A stretch of DNA of 64,000 nt from Methanospirillum lacunae (GTDB lineage: Archaea > Halobacteriota > Methanomicrobia > Methanomicrobiales > Methanospirillaceae), in assembly GCF_046195335.1 (NCBI RefSeq), contig NZ_CP176093.1; one strand, 5' to 3'. Positions 1-8,794 of the stretch are shown here, one piece after another (within the stretch, counting starts at the first letter, position 1; the number at the start of each line of letters is the position of its first letter). Position numbers and translations under genes: made by a program. The notes beneath the pieces were generated by a model that saw nothing but the letters and a program-made list of their open reading frames with translations, searched no databases and was not told the DNA's origin.

Positions 1-1036
1 GGTTTGTATAGGAATCTATCGTGAAAAGGGAAAACTGTGAGAGCACATCAGAGTTCTCCTTCTCCAGACTGTTCATAAGCCCGGACTCAGACAATATCAC
101 CTGACCACGGAAACCTGCCTCTGACAGATTCCTGATGATGGGGATCTGACGATTATCATACACAATGAGAATAATCGTATCTGGTGCACTATCCAGGATT
201 GAATGAGATAGAGCAGCATAATCGGTATCATCCTGACGAATCGGCTCCTTTCCGGAAACAGGTATAGATCGGTTGGTAAGATCTGACGCAATATTGTTCA
301 TGACTGATCGTCCATACTCGTCATCGCAGTACAGGATAGCAACCCGGTCAGAAGAAAATGAGACCCATTTTCCAATAAATTCAGCAAGATAGAAAACTGG
401 TGGATTAATCTGATAAAACCGGGGAGATATCCCATACAATGCTTCTCCATTTGCCTGGGGAGAAAGTAGAACGGAACTATCAACTTTTTTTGTCTCTTCA
501 GCCATCTTCAACGTGAGTTTGGTAGAATATGATCCGATAACTACAGGAACTCTCTCACGTTGCATCTCCTGAAAAAGAGCATGTGACAGGTTTGGATCTC
601 CCTTGTCATCTTTTATCTGAAGTATAATTTTTCGCCCGTCTGCTGTATCTCCGGTATTGAACTCATCGGTTGCGACCTCAATGCCATGCAGGATATCCGT
701 ACCGATATTGCCTAAATCTCCACTCAAAGGGAGGATAACGCCGCAGATGATTGTAGAATTATCAGTAGCAGGGACTGGAAGTGGGGAGGTGATGAAGATG
801 GGGAAGATGGTGAGAATTATAACGATGGAAAGAATGATGAGGATAACGAAAAGAGAAAGTGTTTGAAGATATGAAAAATTGTTGACATCACTCTGCTCAT
901 TATCTGGTGAATCTTTTTGCTCTGCTCTATGAGGACGGTTGAATGATTGACTCATGTTCATCCCAATGGCCATAGGTTTTGAGTATATACTCTCTCTGAT
1001 GGTTGCCCGGATATTGTAGATTGGAGAGTTCGTCAT
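1..1036 (-). CDS. Membrane-anchored type I periplasmic-binding-protein receptor (partial, runs off left edge)
   Basis: Reading the minus strand from position 1036 gives an open frame of 345 codons with no stop before the window edge, so the C-terminus is missing. The first ~60 residues are hydrophilic, followed by one strongly hydrophobic segment rich in I, L, F and V (about residues 62-82). After it comes a Leu/Ile/Val-receptor-like (Peripla_BP_6) domain opening with GVILPLSGDLGNIGTDILHG. This suggests a cytoplasmic N-terminal tail, one membrane anchor and an external ligand-binding domain. The chosen ATG follows the stop of the upstream gene by one base and has a purine-rich GGCGGAG seven bases before it; later in-frame ATGs at 973, 961 and 955 have no better ribosome site. 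It is translationally coupled to the PBP-legumain gene, and the two are probably one operon. The ligand is unknown. A sensor role rather than transport is inferred because no ABC permease or ATPase is adjacent. Confidence 0.75.
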   Translation of the reverse strand, partial: MTNSPIYNIRATIRESIYSKPMAIGMNMSQSFNRPHRAEQKDSPDNEQSDVNNFSYLQTLSLFVILIILSIVIILTIFPIFITSPLPVPATDNSTIICGVILPLSGDLGNIGTDILHGIEVATDEFNTGDTADGRKIILQIKDDKGDPNLSHALFQEMQRERVPVVIGSYSTKLTLKMAEETKKVDSSVLLSPQANGEALYGISPRFYQINPPVFYLAEFIGKWVSFSSDRVAILYCDDEYGRSVMNNIASDLTNRSIPVSGKEPIRQDDTDYAALSHSILDSAPDTIILIVYDNRQIPIIRNLSEAGFRGQVILSESGLMNSLEKENSDVLSQFSLFTIDSYTN

Positions 1037-1037
1037 G

Positions 1038-3182
1038 TTACGCTCCGCCAAAGAAGAGTCCTGCCGTAATGTCCAATGATGCATTGTGCATAGAAATCGT
1101 AGGGTGCGAAGACCTGACATGGTAAAATATCTGCTGATAGAGCTGGCGAAGAGTAACAGACGAATCAGAGTTTTTGAGTCTGGAGATGAGCTCTGTGGTG
1201 AACTCATCTGATAACCAGGTTGAAAGTGCAGAGTCATATGATGCAGCTTTTGATGTCTCATTTTGTGCTGAAGCAGTCATTACAATGACTCCCGGTGTTG
1301 TTATTGAATCAGCAATAACCCCGCTGAAACAGGATTCAAGAACGATGAGCATTCGCCCAAAAACCTTTTTCTCTTTCATCTTGTCTACAATTGAAGCGAA
1401 TTCATCCGGTGTAATCCGCTCACTATCATTACCAAATAACAGGTCTCCTCCCTGAACTCCATGTGATGAAAGATATACCAGCACGGTTGAATTTTCATCA
1501 GATTGAAGAACAGGTCTTCCATCAGATTCGACCTTTTTAAAAAGAACATCCGTCAGTGTCTTTTTATCGACAATTTCACCGATATAGTCCGGAATTGCCC
1601 GTTTCCTGACCTCCTCTTCCCCTGGTTTATGATATACCTCGCCAGGTCTGGTATTTTTTTTGTCTGTTGGGATATCGTCATAGATGAGGAGAATAATATG
1701 ATCATCTGAAACTCCCTGGGATTTCAAATACTCATACATGGTCAGAGCATCAGCCTGATGCCGGTAATTTGTCCACTCCCGGGAAAATGCTCCTATCACC
1801 GCCCAGAAATCACCATGAGATATGTTCTGGACTGGAACAGTGGATAGGTCGGTTGAATTATCTGCTAGACCTGATTTATTATCTGATTTGGTCAGGTTCT
1901 GATGCAGGACAGGATCTGAAATTATCTTTCCGTCTTCCATGCGATAGGTTCCATACCAGGGTTCACGCCGGTCAGTTCCTTCAGATTTGAACAGGAGTGG
2001 ACCGGTTGCACCGATAAAGACCGGAGTCAGTCCTTGTTGAATCTGGTTGAATGCTGATTGAAATCCCTCTTCTGTTCTGGGCATGAGGTCACCTGATTCA
2101 TTGGTTAAGATAGATAATGCTGCATTCATGGGAGATTTTTGACGATATGCAGTAATACGGGCCATGACGCCGGATGCAACCAGCAGGGCATCATAGACCT
2201 CAGGAGCATAATCTGATTGACCATATTTCGATATCGTGTATTCTTTTGAAAAGCCCGGATCCCATTCTTTGGACATGAGCATAAGAGTTTTATCTGGAAT
2301 TATGGTTGAAAGAACACTGATATTGTGTATATTCCATAGTCCTGATTCGAGGAGTTTCTGTTGATCTTGTGCATCAGGTCGTAGCAGGATCTGTCCCTGT
2401 TTGTCAACAGTAGGATATATAAAATACGGAATGGTAGAAGAGTTCAGTTCTTTAAGCGTTTCAATGGCAGATCGTATCTCATTCCCTGATCCCGAGTGGA
2501 CAAAAATCAGATAATCAGGACGTACTTTACATAACCGGTCTACTGCCCCGGCAATATCATTCTGTGTCGAATACTTTTCTTCGCCTGTGATAGTAATGTT
2601 ATATTCAATCGCCCAATAGGGGATCCAGTCATAAAATGTATTGCCATACGTGCTGTTTATGGTAAGGAGGGCAACATTTTTCCCCCCGTTCTGTTTGATA
2701 TGTTGGAGAAGCACTGAAGTAATATCACCGTCGTTTGATACCGTTCTCCAGACTGAACCGGTCCCTGCAAATGCCCGGTAGATCTCATCAGATGATGCAG
2801 ACGGAGATATAAGCACCTTCTGTTTTTTAATAAATAAGTCAGCAACCGCAAAGAGATCATCAGAGGAATATGGTCCGATTACAACCTTGATTCGTGGATC
2901 TTTTGCAAGGTCCTCTGCATATTTCATGAGATCCCCGGTACTGGTATCCCGCAGTATCAGCTGAACCGGTCTTCCACCAATTCCTCCCCCTTCATTGATC
3001 TGGTTCTGTGATAACAAAAGGGCGTTATACAATGGTTGTCCTTCAGGCCCATTGAGAGGGAGAAGCACTCCGATATACAATGGCCCGTCTTCTTCAGAGA
3101 GGACACAAGGAATACATACCGATATAAAAGAGCAGAGAATCAGAAGAAAAACAGTTTTTATGATGAATTGTATGTATGTCAT
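1038..3182 (-). CDS. Secreted fusion of a branched-chain amino-acid-receptor-like domain and a legumain-like (C13) cysteine protease
   Basis: 714 aa. Residues 1-29 form a signal peptide or anchor (hydrophobic VFLLILCSFISVCIPCVLS). Residues ~34-430 are a type I PBP domain (IGVLLPLNGPEGQPLYNALL; VVIGPYSSDD; LTINSTYGNTF). Residues ~455-700 match the peptidase C13 family (legumain/GPI8): WAVIGAF, NYRHQADAL, a YDDIP block followed by NTRPGEV, DYIGE, then the catalytic pair H574 in YLSSHG and C618 in ESCFSG. Their spacing (44 residues) is close to that of eukaryotic legumain. C13 enzymes cleave after Asn/Asp or act as transamidases; here the substrate is unknown. The protein is predicted to be extracytoplasmic. 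It overlaps the control region of the partial PBP receptor gene downstream, so ligand binding may be coupled to proteolysis (inference). The domain identities are secure from motifs; the function of the fusion is not. Confidence 0.85.
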   Translation of the reverse strand: MTYIQFIIKTVFLLILCSFISVCIPCVLSEEDGPLYIGVLLPLNGPEGQPLYNALLLSQNQINEGGGIGGRPVQLILRDTSTGDLMKYAEDLAKDPRIKVVIGPYSSDDLFAVADLFIKKQKVLISPSASSDEIYRAFAGTGSVWRTVSNDGDITSVLLQHIKQNGGKNVALLTINSTYGNTFYDWIPYWAIEYNITITGEEKYSTQNDIAGAVDRLCKVRPDYLIFVHSGSGNEIRSAIETLKELNSSTIPYFIYPTVDKQGQILLRPDAQDQQKLLESGLWNIHNISVLSTIIPDKTLMLMSKEWDPGFSKEYTISKYGQSDYAPEVYDALLVASGVMARITAYRQKSPMNAALSILTNESGDLMPRTEEGFQSAFNQIQQGLTPVFIGATGPLLFKSEGTDRREPWYGTYRMEDGKIISDPVLHQNLTKSDNKSGLADNSTDLSTVPVQNISHGDFWAVIGAFSREWTNYRHQADALTMYEYLKSQGVSDDHIILLIYDDIPTDKKNTRPGEVYHKPGEEEVRKRAIPDYIGEIVDKKTLTDVLFKKVESDGRPVLQSDENSTVLVYLSSHGVQGGDLLFGNDSERITPDEFASIVDKMKEKKVFGRMLIVLESCFSGVIADSITTPGVIVMTASAQNETSKAASYDSALSTWLSDEFTTELISRLKNSDSSVTLRQLYQQIFYHVRSSHPTISMHNASLDITAGLFFGGA

Positions 3183-3266
3183 ATGACCATACTCTCTATC
3201 TGTCTGTATTGAAGCACGTGATATGGTATAGATGCTTTGATATGGCGTATTCCTGATGGGTAGGGG

Positions 3267-4961
3267 TTAATGTTCAAAGTGAACAAACACCTTGTTCATC
3301 TCCCCGGACCGGGTGACACTCAGCGAATCAGAATGCTTTCTGACCAGTGCAAGTGCCAGCTGCAGAAACGAATCCGGATCTTCCATCAGTTCTTCGTGAG
3401 AAGGCACATCCTCTGGAATAGTAATCGGATCTCCCTGGTATTCTACGAGTATATCAAAATTATACTCATCAAATGAGAGTGTTACTGTTGCACCGGTATT
3501 GAAGATCTCAAACGAAAAACCGCTCTCCATCAATTCAAGGAGGGCAGATCCGGCCTTGGTGGCAACATCCCGGCGGGCTCCCCACATCCGGGCATTCTGA
3601 TCGATAAATGAAAAAACCGTATCGGCCAGGTTTTCATCACCTGGCATGATCTTGATAGTGGCCTGTTGTTTGATGCCGATTCTGAATACAAGAGTAAGCA
3701 GGATTGCAATAATTGTCGAGAGAGTCAGAGGAGAAGTCAGAATTGTTGCAAGCCAAGAATATTCTATCGGAAGAACAACACTAGAGAATGTACTTGCACC
3801 AAATCCAAAGACAAGGGAGATACCAATGGTGAAAAACCTCCTGGTATCCATCATCCTCGTCATCATCACCTCCATCCCTGTCATCACCATGTAACAGATA
3901 GAATAGACAAGGGCAGCACCGATGACCGGAAGAGGCATAATAAGGAAAAACGACGAAACCGGTGGGAATACAGCCAGGAACACCAGAATAATCCCGGCAA
4001 TAATTCCAATCCTCCGGCTTGTCGCACCGGTGGCAAGTGAAAGCCCGATATTTCCGGAGGATGTACTCTGACCAAGACCGCCTATGGCTCCGCAGATGAT
4101 ATTTGTCACTCCTTCGGTGAGAGTTCCTCTGCTGTAATTTTCCATATCTGACCTGATCCAGTCTGCATCATTGATCTTCTGACAGGATGTCAGGTTTCCA
4201 ATCGTCTTGAAAACTCCGGCAAATGCGGCTATAATGAATGGAAGAAGTATAGATGAATCAAAACTCCAGGAGAGGAAGATCGGTTTTGGAAGTTCTATTA
4301 AGGGAAATGTCAGAAAGGTAAAGACCGATGATGTGGGAATCTGTCCACAAAAAAAGGCAGCAATATACCCTGCAATGATTCCAATAAATGCAGGATAGAG
4401 TTTCATCGATCCTTTTCCCCAAATACTTGCAATAACAATAACACCAAGCGTAATGATTGCAATGAGCAGGTCTTCTGAGATGAATTGTGCCTTTAGGTTC
4501 TCCATTCCCAAAAAACTCTGAATAGAAAAGGGAATCGCAGAAATACCTGCCATGATAATCACAAGCCCGGTAACTTCGGGAGGAAACAGGAATCTGAGCC
4601 TGCTGATTACCCGGGAGATTGCAATCTGAAATACGCCGCTCATGGCGGTCATTGCTGACATGAGGCCAAGTCCGCCGAGGGCATATGCAGCCGTCGCCGG
4701 TGGGATAAAAAACAGGGCTGCAAATGAAGGACATAAAAAACCTGATCCGATATAATGCCCTTTCAGTGACTGGAGTATTGTTCCGATCCCTACCGCCATA
4801 ATGGTCATAGAGAGAAAGAAGCCGGCTTCAGAAGTCCCCATCCCAGATGCCCTTATAAGAATGAGAGGAAAAACAAAAGAGGTTGCAATCAGAAGAGCGT
4901 GTTGTAATCCGAGGAGAAAACACGGAACCGGTGGAGGTATCTCTTCAGTTGTATATGTCAA
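3267..4961 (-). CDS. NCS2-family xanthine/uracil-type permease with a C-terminal HATPase-like extension
   Basis: 564 aa, longer than the usual 430-480 aa of nucleobase:cation symporter-2 proteins. Residues ~10-445 contain about 12-14 hydrophobic segments. They include the family marks LLGLQHALL near the N-terminus and GLGQSTSSGNIGLSLATGAT, equivalent to the substrate-site loop of uracil/xanthine permeases. It should import a purine or pyrimidine base with a cation; the exact base cannot be read from sequence. After the last membrane segment there is a soluble tail of ~115 residues (ADTVFSFIDQNARMWGARRD... ALLELMESG) whose pattern resembles anti-sigma-factor-type ATPase (HATPase_c_2) helices. 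That assignment is tentative. The gene stands alone between the PBP operon and a 527-bp intergenic stretch. Confidence 0.82.
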   Translation of the reverse strand: MTYTTEEIPPPVPCFLLGLQHALLIATSFVFPLILIRASGMGTSEAGFFLSMTIMAVGIGTILQSLKGHYIGSGFLCPSFAALFFIPPATAAYALGGLGLMSAMTAMSGVFQIAISRVISRLRFLFPPEVTGLVIIMAGISAIPFSIQSFLGMENLKAQFISEDLLIAIITLGVIVIASIWGKGSMKLYPAFIGIIAGYIAAFFCGQIPTSSVFTFLTFPLIELPKPIFLSWSFDSSILLPFIIAAFAGVFKTIGNLTSCQKINDADWIRSDMENYSRGTLTEGVTNIICGAIGGLGQSTSSGNIGLSLATGATSRRIGIIAGIILVFLAVFPPVSSFFLIMPLPVIGAALVYSICYMVMTGMEVMMTRMMDTRRFFTIGISLVFGFGASTFSSVVLPIEYSWLATILTSPLTLSTIIAILLTLVFRIGIKQQATIKIMPGDENLADTVFSFIDQNARMWGARRDVATKAGSALLELMESGFSFEIFNTGATVTLSFDEYNFDILVEYQGDPITIPEDVPSHEELMEDPDSFLQLALALVRKHSDSLSVTRSGEMNKVFVHFEH

Positions 4962-5488
4962 CTCATATGATGGTTTCTGGACAATGATGAATCCCTGCCG
5001 TCCGGTTTTGATAGTTGCGTGATATCAGAAATTTTTCTTTAATTCCATTCAAATCTGTATCTACCAGATGAGCGGTTGGTTCTACCATTACATATGAATT
5101 CAATATACTAAAATCCCTTTATGTAATATTATACATTCCGAAATAGTTCTGGATATCCTGGATATGTAACCTTTTTAAAACCTGATTATCCGGCTAAACC
5201 TTTTCTGGTACCCAATTATTCTCCGATTATAAGCCCGGGAAATAATTAACCGATTGAAAAAACGTGATAACCATCAACTACCCAATGAAAATTCAAAAAT
5301 GTGGTAATTCATGTGTCAATATCATGTGTCAATATTCAGGGAGTTCTGATGTCAGTATCAGAAGAATACGGTATCTCCTCAAATCTGCCAGAAAATCTTG
5401 ATTGTAGGTATTAACTCATGGTACAATAACTATTCGAGGAATTCTCATCTTTCGCCCCTGGATTCAATTGTATGGTGAGTAATACCCT
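4962..5488. other. Intergenic region, 527 bp
   Basis: No open frame of interest. It is AT-rich and presumably carries the promoter of the permease gene. It contains a 13-bp tandem duplication at 5311-5336 (annotated separately). Nothing else recognised. Confidence 0.5.
5311..5336. repeat. 13-bp tandem direct repeat
   Basis: ATGTGTCAATATC is followed directly by ATGTGTCAATATT, differing only in the last base. It lies in the long intergenic region between the permease and response-regulator genes. It could be a regulator binding site or a slippage product. Confidence 0.5.
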
Positions 5489-5857
5489 TCATAAATTTAA
5501 TTCAAGAACCCGGTTAATCTCCTGTATCAACTGCTCGCGTTGAAATGGTTTCAGAACGTATCCTTTAGCACCGCAGGTTATTGCAAGTTTTATCATTTTT
5601 ACTGACTGAATCGCACTCACCATCAGTATTCGTGCATGGGGATCATAGGCTATGAGGGTTTTTAGAGCCATTATCCCATCCATTTTTGGCATCAGGATAT
5701 CGAGAAGCACTATGTCTGGACGGTTTTGTGTATATTCATAGACACCCTGATACCCGTCTACTGCCATTGCGGAAATCTCAAAACCTGCATCTGAAACAAA
5801 GGTCTTGATCATGGTACGCATAAAGAGGTTATCATCAACAATAAGGATCTTAACCAT
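5489..5857 (-). CDS. CheY-like single-domain response regulator
   Basis: 122 aa, a complete receiver domain with nothing attached. The acidic pair D8-D9 (IVDDN), phospho-acceptor D53 (DIVLLDILMPKMDG), a Ser in the ILMVSAI strand and the conserved Lys of GYVLKPF are all present, so it should accept phosphate from a histidine kinase. Its start codon lies inside the last 8 bases of the REC-PAS-PAS gene, so the two are translationally coupled. A CheY role in taxis is possible given the chemoreceptor genes 10 kb away, but single-domain REC proteins in this group also act in other phosphorelays. No kinase is encoded next to it. Confidence 0.9.
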   Translation of the reverse strand: MVKILIVDDNLFMRTMIKTFVSDAGFEISAMAVDGYQGVYEYTQNRPDIVLLDILMPKMDGIMALKTLIAYDPHARILMVSAIQSVKMIKLAITCGAKGYVLKPFQREQLIQEINRVLELNL

Positions 5858-7103
5858 TATTTATAGACCTCTTCCTGTACGAATCAGATGACTGAATGGG
5901 CTCGTCAGTGATTTTTTCTCCGCTATTCTGGTTATTATGTTCAGATTCTCCTGAAATCCTGATAGATAGATCGTCATCCCCCAGTGACCATCGTGTGACG
6001 TTCAGGTTCATCCCCATAATTCCAAGAATTCCGTCTTGTAACCTGATCGGTCTGAATGAATCTATAATCCACTCGGATCCATCTGATTCTATTATTTTCT
6101 TCTCATTCTCTCGTATTTTTCCGTTAAGGATGAGGTCAAGACTCTCTTTCCAGTAGATTTTCGTTTCTTCTGATAGAGGCAGGTCTGGTATTGGTCTTCC
6201 GATAAGATTACCATACTTTGCAAGATGCTTTGAATTCTGGAGAATTATCTCCCCGTTTGGATTGAGAACCCAAATCTCTGCAGGATATGAGTTAAGTATC
6301 GAATCCAGAATCTCTTCTTTTTCAGCATATGCTTCTTTCAGGATAACCTGCTCAGTAATGTCAATAGACACACCAACCAGTCCGGTTATCTCCCCGTTCT
6401 TATCAACGACCCGGCGTTTTTTGGTAAAAAATGACCGGGCACTCTTGTCAGGCATAGAGATCTCCTCCTGGATCTCAAACTCTTCTACACCAAACTTGAG
6501 GAGCAGGTCATCAGCCTTTATCCGCTCATCAGCAACATACGATGAAAATAGATCCTCTTCACGTTTGCCTGGGATCTCTATGAGTGGAATTCCAACCAGA
6601 TCTGCAAACATCTCATTACCATGGATATAGTATCCATCCTTACTTTTCAGATACACGATGCCGGGAATTGTTGATAAAATAGTCTCCTGAATTTTTCGCT
6701 GTAAGGCACACTCATCTGTGGTTTTTTTCAGATTTATATGCGTCTTAACCCTGGCAAGTAATTCCCTGAGTTCAAAAGGTTTTGTTAGATAATCACTGGC
6801 ACCAAGCTGGAATGCGAGTTCTTTGTCAGCAGTAAGACTCACACTTGTCAGCATGATGATTGTTATCTGTTTCAGAACCGGATCTCCTTTAATTGTTCTG
6901 AGAACATCAATCCCGTTCATCCCGGGCATAATGATATCAAGGAGAATCAGGTCAGGTGATGAATGCTCATGAAGAAATTTTAGTGTTTCTTCTCCGTCTG
7001 ATGCTGAAAAAACCTGGTATCCTTCTATTTCCAATATTGAGATTAGATAATCCCGTATGGCTTTATTATCATCAACGATCAGAACCGATGCAACCTCATC
7101 CAT
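5850..7103 (-). CDS. Response regulator with REC-PAS-PAS architecture
   Basis: 417 aa from the ATG at 7103, which has AAGGGG about 8 bases upstream; a GTG 27 bases earlier is also in frame. Residues ~5-120 are a receiver domain with IVDDN, phospho-acceptor Asp in LILLDIIMPGMNG and Lys in YLTKPF. Two PAS folds follow: ~135-255 (ILSTIPGIVYLKSKDGYY through VGVSIDITEQ) and ~265-380 (ILDSILNSYPAEIWVLNPNGE through MGMNLNVT). The last ~40 residues are polar and low in complexity. There is no kinase, DNA-binding or cyclic-nucleotide output domain, so output is presumably through protein contacts. The gene overlaps the CheY-like gene by 8 bp and is probably co-expressed with it. Confidence 0.88.
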   Translation of the reverse strand: MDEVASVLIVDDNKAIRDYLISILEIEGYQVFSASDGEETLKFLHEHSSPDLILLDIIMPGMNGIDVLRTIKGDPVLKQITIIMLTSVSLTADKELAFQLGASDYLTKPFELRELLARVKTHINLKKTTDECALQRKIQETILSTIPGIVYLKSKDGYYIHGNEMFADLVGIPLIEIPGKREEDLFSSYVADERIKADDLLLKFGVEEFEIQEEISMPDKSARSFFTKKRRVVDKNGEITGLVGVSIDITEQVILKEAYAEKEEILDSILNSYPAEIWVLNPNGEIILQNSKHLAKYGNLIGRPIPDLPLSEETKIYWKESLDLILNGKIRENEKKIIESDGSEWIIDSFRPIRLQDGILGIMGMNLNVTRWSLGDDDLSIRISGESEHNNQNSGEKITDEPIQSSDSYRKRSINNG

Positions 7104-7492
7104 GATTACTACCCCTTGGCTTTGATTCACTTATATATTCGCCCCTCCTGAAAAATTCTCAAAAGGGCATTACCCTGGCTAACATAGGAATAACTCTAGA
7201 TATCCTGCACATAACCCTTGAATGTGAAAAAAAGGTTATTACTGTAACCTCATTGATGCCAAAACAGGGTATTAGACTGACCACCGGAATAACGGAGGAG
7301 TGATAAGATTAATATTTATTAATTTTAGAATTTCGCGAAGTGAGTATAGGGAATATTCTTGGTACTCAATCCTTATAATTTCACGAAAACTTGTTTTTGC
7401 ATACCGGTTTGCCGAATAATGATATCACCATGTTCATGAGGCAGAAGGCATACCAGAATAGAAAAATACCCAAATGGGTATTGTAGATGAGA
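7104..7492. other. Intergenic region, ~390 bp, with terminator
   Basis: No coding frame recognised. It contains the presumed promoter of the response-regulator pair near its left end and the terminator hairpin of the exported-protein gene at 7462-7481. Confidence 0.5.
7462..7481 (-). terminator. Hairpin plus T-run terminator of the exported two-repeat protein gene
   Basis: Read on the minus strand, ATACCC-ATTT-GGGTAT forms a perfect 6-bp stem with a 4-base loop followed at once by TTTTTC. It starts 12 bases after the stop codon at 7493. In archaea the T-run itself is the main signal. Confidence 0.6.
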
Positions 7493-8197
7493 TTATTTTT
7501 TTGTCAGATTGAGACAATATCCATTGAACCTGATCTTTTCCTCAGTGCATTCTCCTTCAAATATATTCGTTCCGTCATCTGAAAGTGTAAACGTAGTAAT
7601 CTCCGGGGAAATCCATACCAATGAGAGGATCTTTCTATCTGCTGAGGTTGTCCCATTCACCAGTCCTCCGAAATGTAACGAAGTCAGAGGATGATAATCT
7701 CCACTTACAAAAGTCCCATTTTGAATTAAATTTATCTGGTTCCTCTTACTTTCCCAGATTCCTGTCCATTCCTGATCAGGTACAATAGTGGTTCCGTTTC
7801 TGGTTCCATTGAACGTGTAAGAAGATGGTTTGCTGACATTATCTACAGGATCTATGGTCACAATTCCGTCAAACAGCATCTTATCTTCTGAAAGATTCAT
7901 GGTAAGTGTCCCGGTATTAGTCAATACACTCTTGAGTGTCTTCCCATCTTTTGAAAGAGTGCCTGTTAACCGGAATGCCTCGGCTATGGTTGAGTCAGAT
8001 GTTGTGGCTATTCCGCTAATCGTTGAACCATTCTGTGAAAGAGACAGAGAATAATTGGCATCTGTCCATATACCTCCCCATGGAGAATCCTGATGAGGAA
8101 CTGTAGCCGATTCTTCAGCATACACACAACAAACCAATGAACAGATTATTGTTAGTAATAGTGCACTGACAAAATATATCCCGGGACGAATGGTCAT
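7493..8197 (-). CDS. Exported protein with two internal repeats, function unknown
   Basis: 234 aa. The N-terminus has a clear signal peptide (ISFVSALLLTIICSLVCCVYA-like hydrophobic core) ending near residue 28. The mature part has two related blocks, each opening with WGGIWTDANYSLSLSQNGSTISG or the similar WTGIWESKRNQINLIQNGT and continuing in short beta-strands with many N-x-S/T sites. The W-G-x-W...Q-N-G...SG pattern resembles small lipocalin-like or secreted beta-barrel repeats. No catalytic residues are apparent and there is no C-terminal anchor. It is a single-gene unit with its own terminator. Similar proteins are common among exported proteins of Methanomicrobiales, but no function is assigned. 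Confidence 0.7.
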   Translation of the reverse strand: MTIRPGIYFVSALLLTIICSLVCCVYAEESATVPHQDSPWGGIWTDANYSLSLSQNGSTISGIATTSDSTIAEAFRLTGTLSKDGKTLKSVLTNTGTLTMNLSEDKMLFDGIVTIDPVDNVSKPSSYTFNGTRNGTTIVPDQEWTGIWESKRNQINLIQNGTFVSGDYHPLTSLHFGGLVNGTTSADRKILSLVWISPEITTFTLSDDGTNIFEGECTEEKIRFNGYCLNLTKK

Positions 8198-8794
8198 ATC
8201 AGATACTATGGTGGGGTTGTTGATAAATTATACGAATCGTAATGCACGGTTGACATTGATAATTAGGGAGACTGGATCGGCATTCGTGTCTGTAAAAATG
8301 AGAATTCTGTGAATTGGATGCCCATCTCCTACAGATCTTCAACTGTGATCTTTACAAATAATGAGAACTCTTTATTATCTTTTGTGATATATCAGTTCGC
8401 AAAGATAATGCCTTGTTCATCTGTATGAACTCCATAACGTAAACCTGGTCCAAAGGAATCAAAGGTACATATCCCGTCTTCTCCAAAGGCCGGATCAGGG
8501 TTCCCGTTTTGGTCATACCTGATAAGAACCGGGGTTTGATTAAGATGTATTTCGGTAGTTCCGGCGATAATAGTATTCTCTATAGTTTGCCTGGTGAATT
8601 TTCGTATTATATGATTACAAGGAATTGGTATTACCGTTGTATGAGGATGGTATTCAACGATCTACTATTTTTATGCAGAGAATAATCAATATGAACAGGA
8701 CAAAACGTCAGTTGTGAGCGTATTATAATGAACGATGATGTGTTCGTAGAAAACCGTACCGTGAAACCAAAAAAAGTTAAAAACTAGTTATAAT
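8198..8794. other. Intergenic region, ~600 bp, with gene remnant
   Basis: There is no intact gene. It contains a delta-60 repeat remnant at 8392-8650 (annotated separately). The rest is AT-rich, and the part next to 8197 should hold the promoter of the exported protein. Confidence 0.5.
8392..8650 (-). pseudogene. Remnant of a delta-60 repeat (beta-propeller) protein
   Basis: The minus strand has an open stretch ending with TGA at 8392. It encodes TIIAGTTEIHL, then VLIRYDQNGNPDPAFGEDG, then LRYGVHTDEQGIIFAN. The order GT...IRYxxNGxxDxxFGxxG...DxxGxI is the signature of the delta-60 repeat found in large secreted beta-propeller proteins. The frame has a stop upstream (TAG near 8663) and no start codon, and only about one and a half repeats survive. 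It is therefore a decayed 3' fragment of a larger surface-protein gene. Confidence 0.6.

Noticed and set aside
3666..4040. 124-aa plus-strand frame, rich in Arg, His and Asn
   Set aside because: It lies antisense within the permease gene and has the composition expected of a shadow frame.
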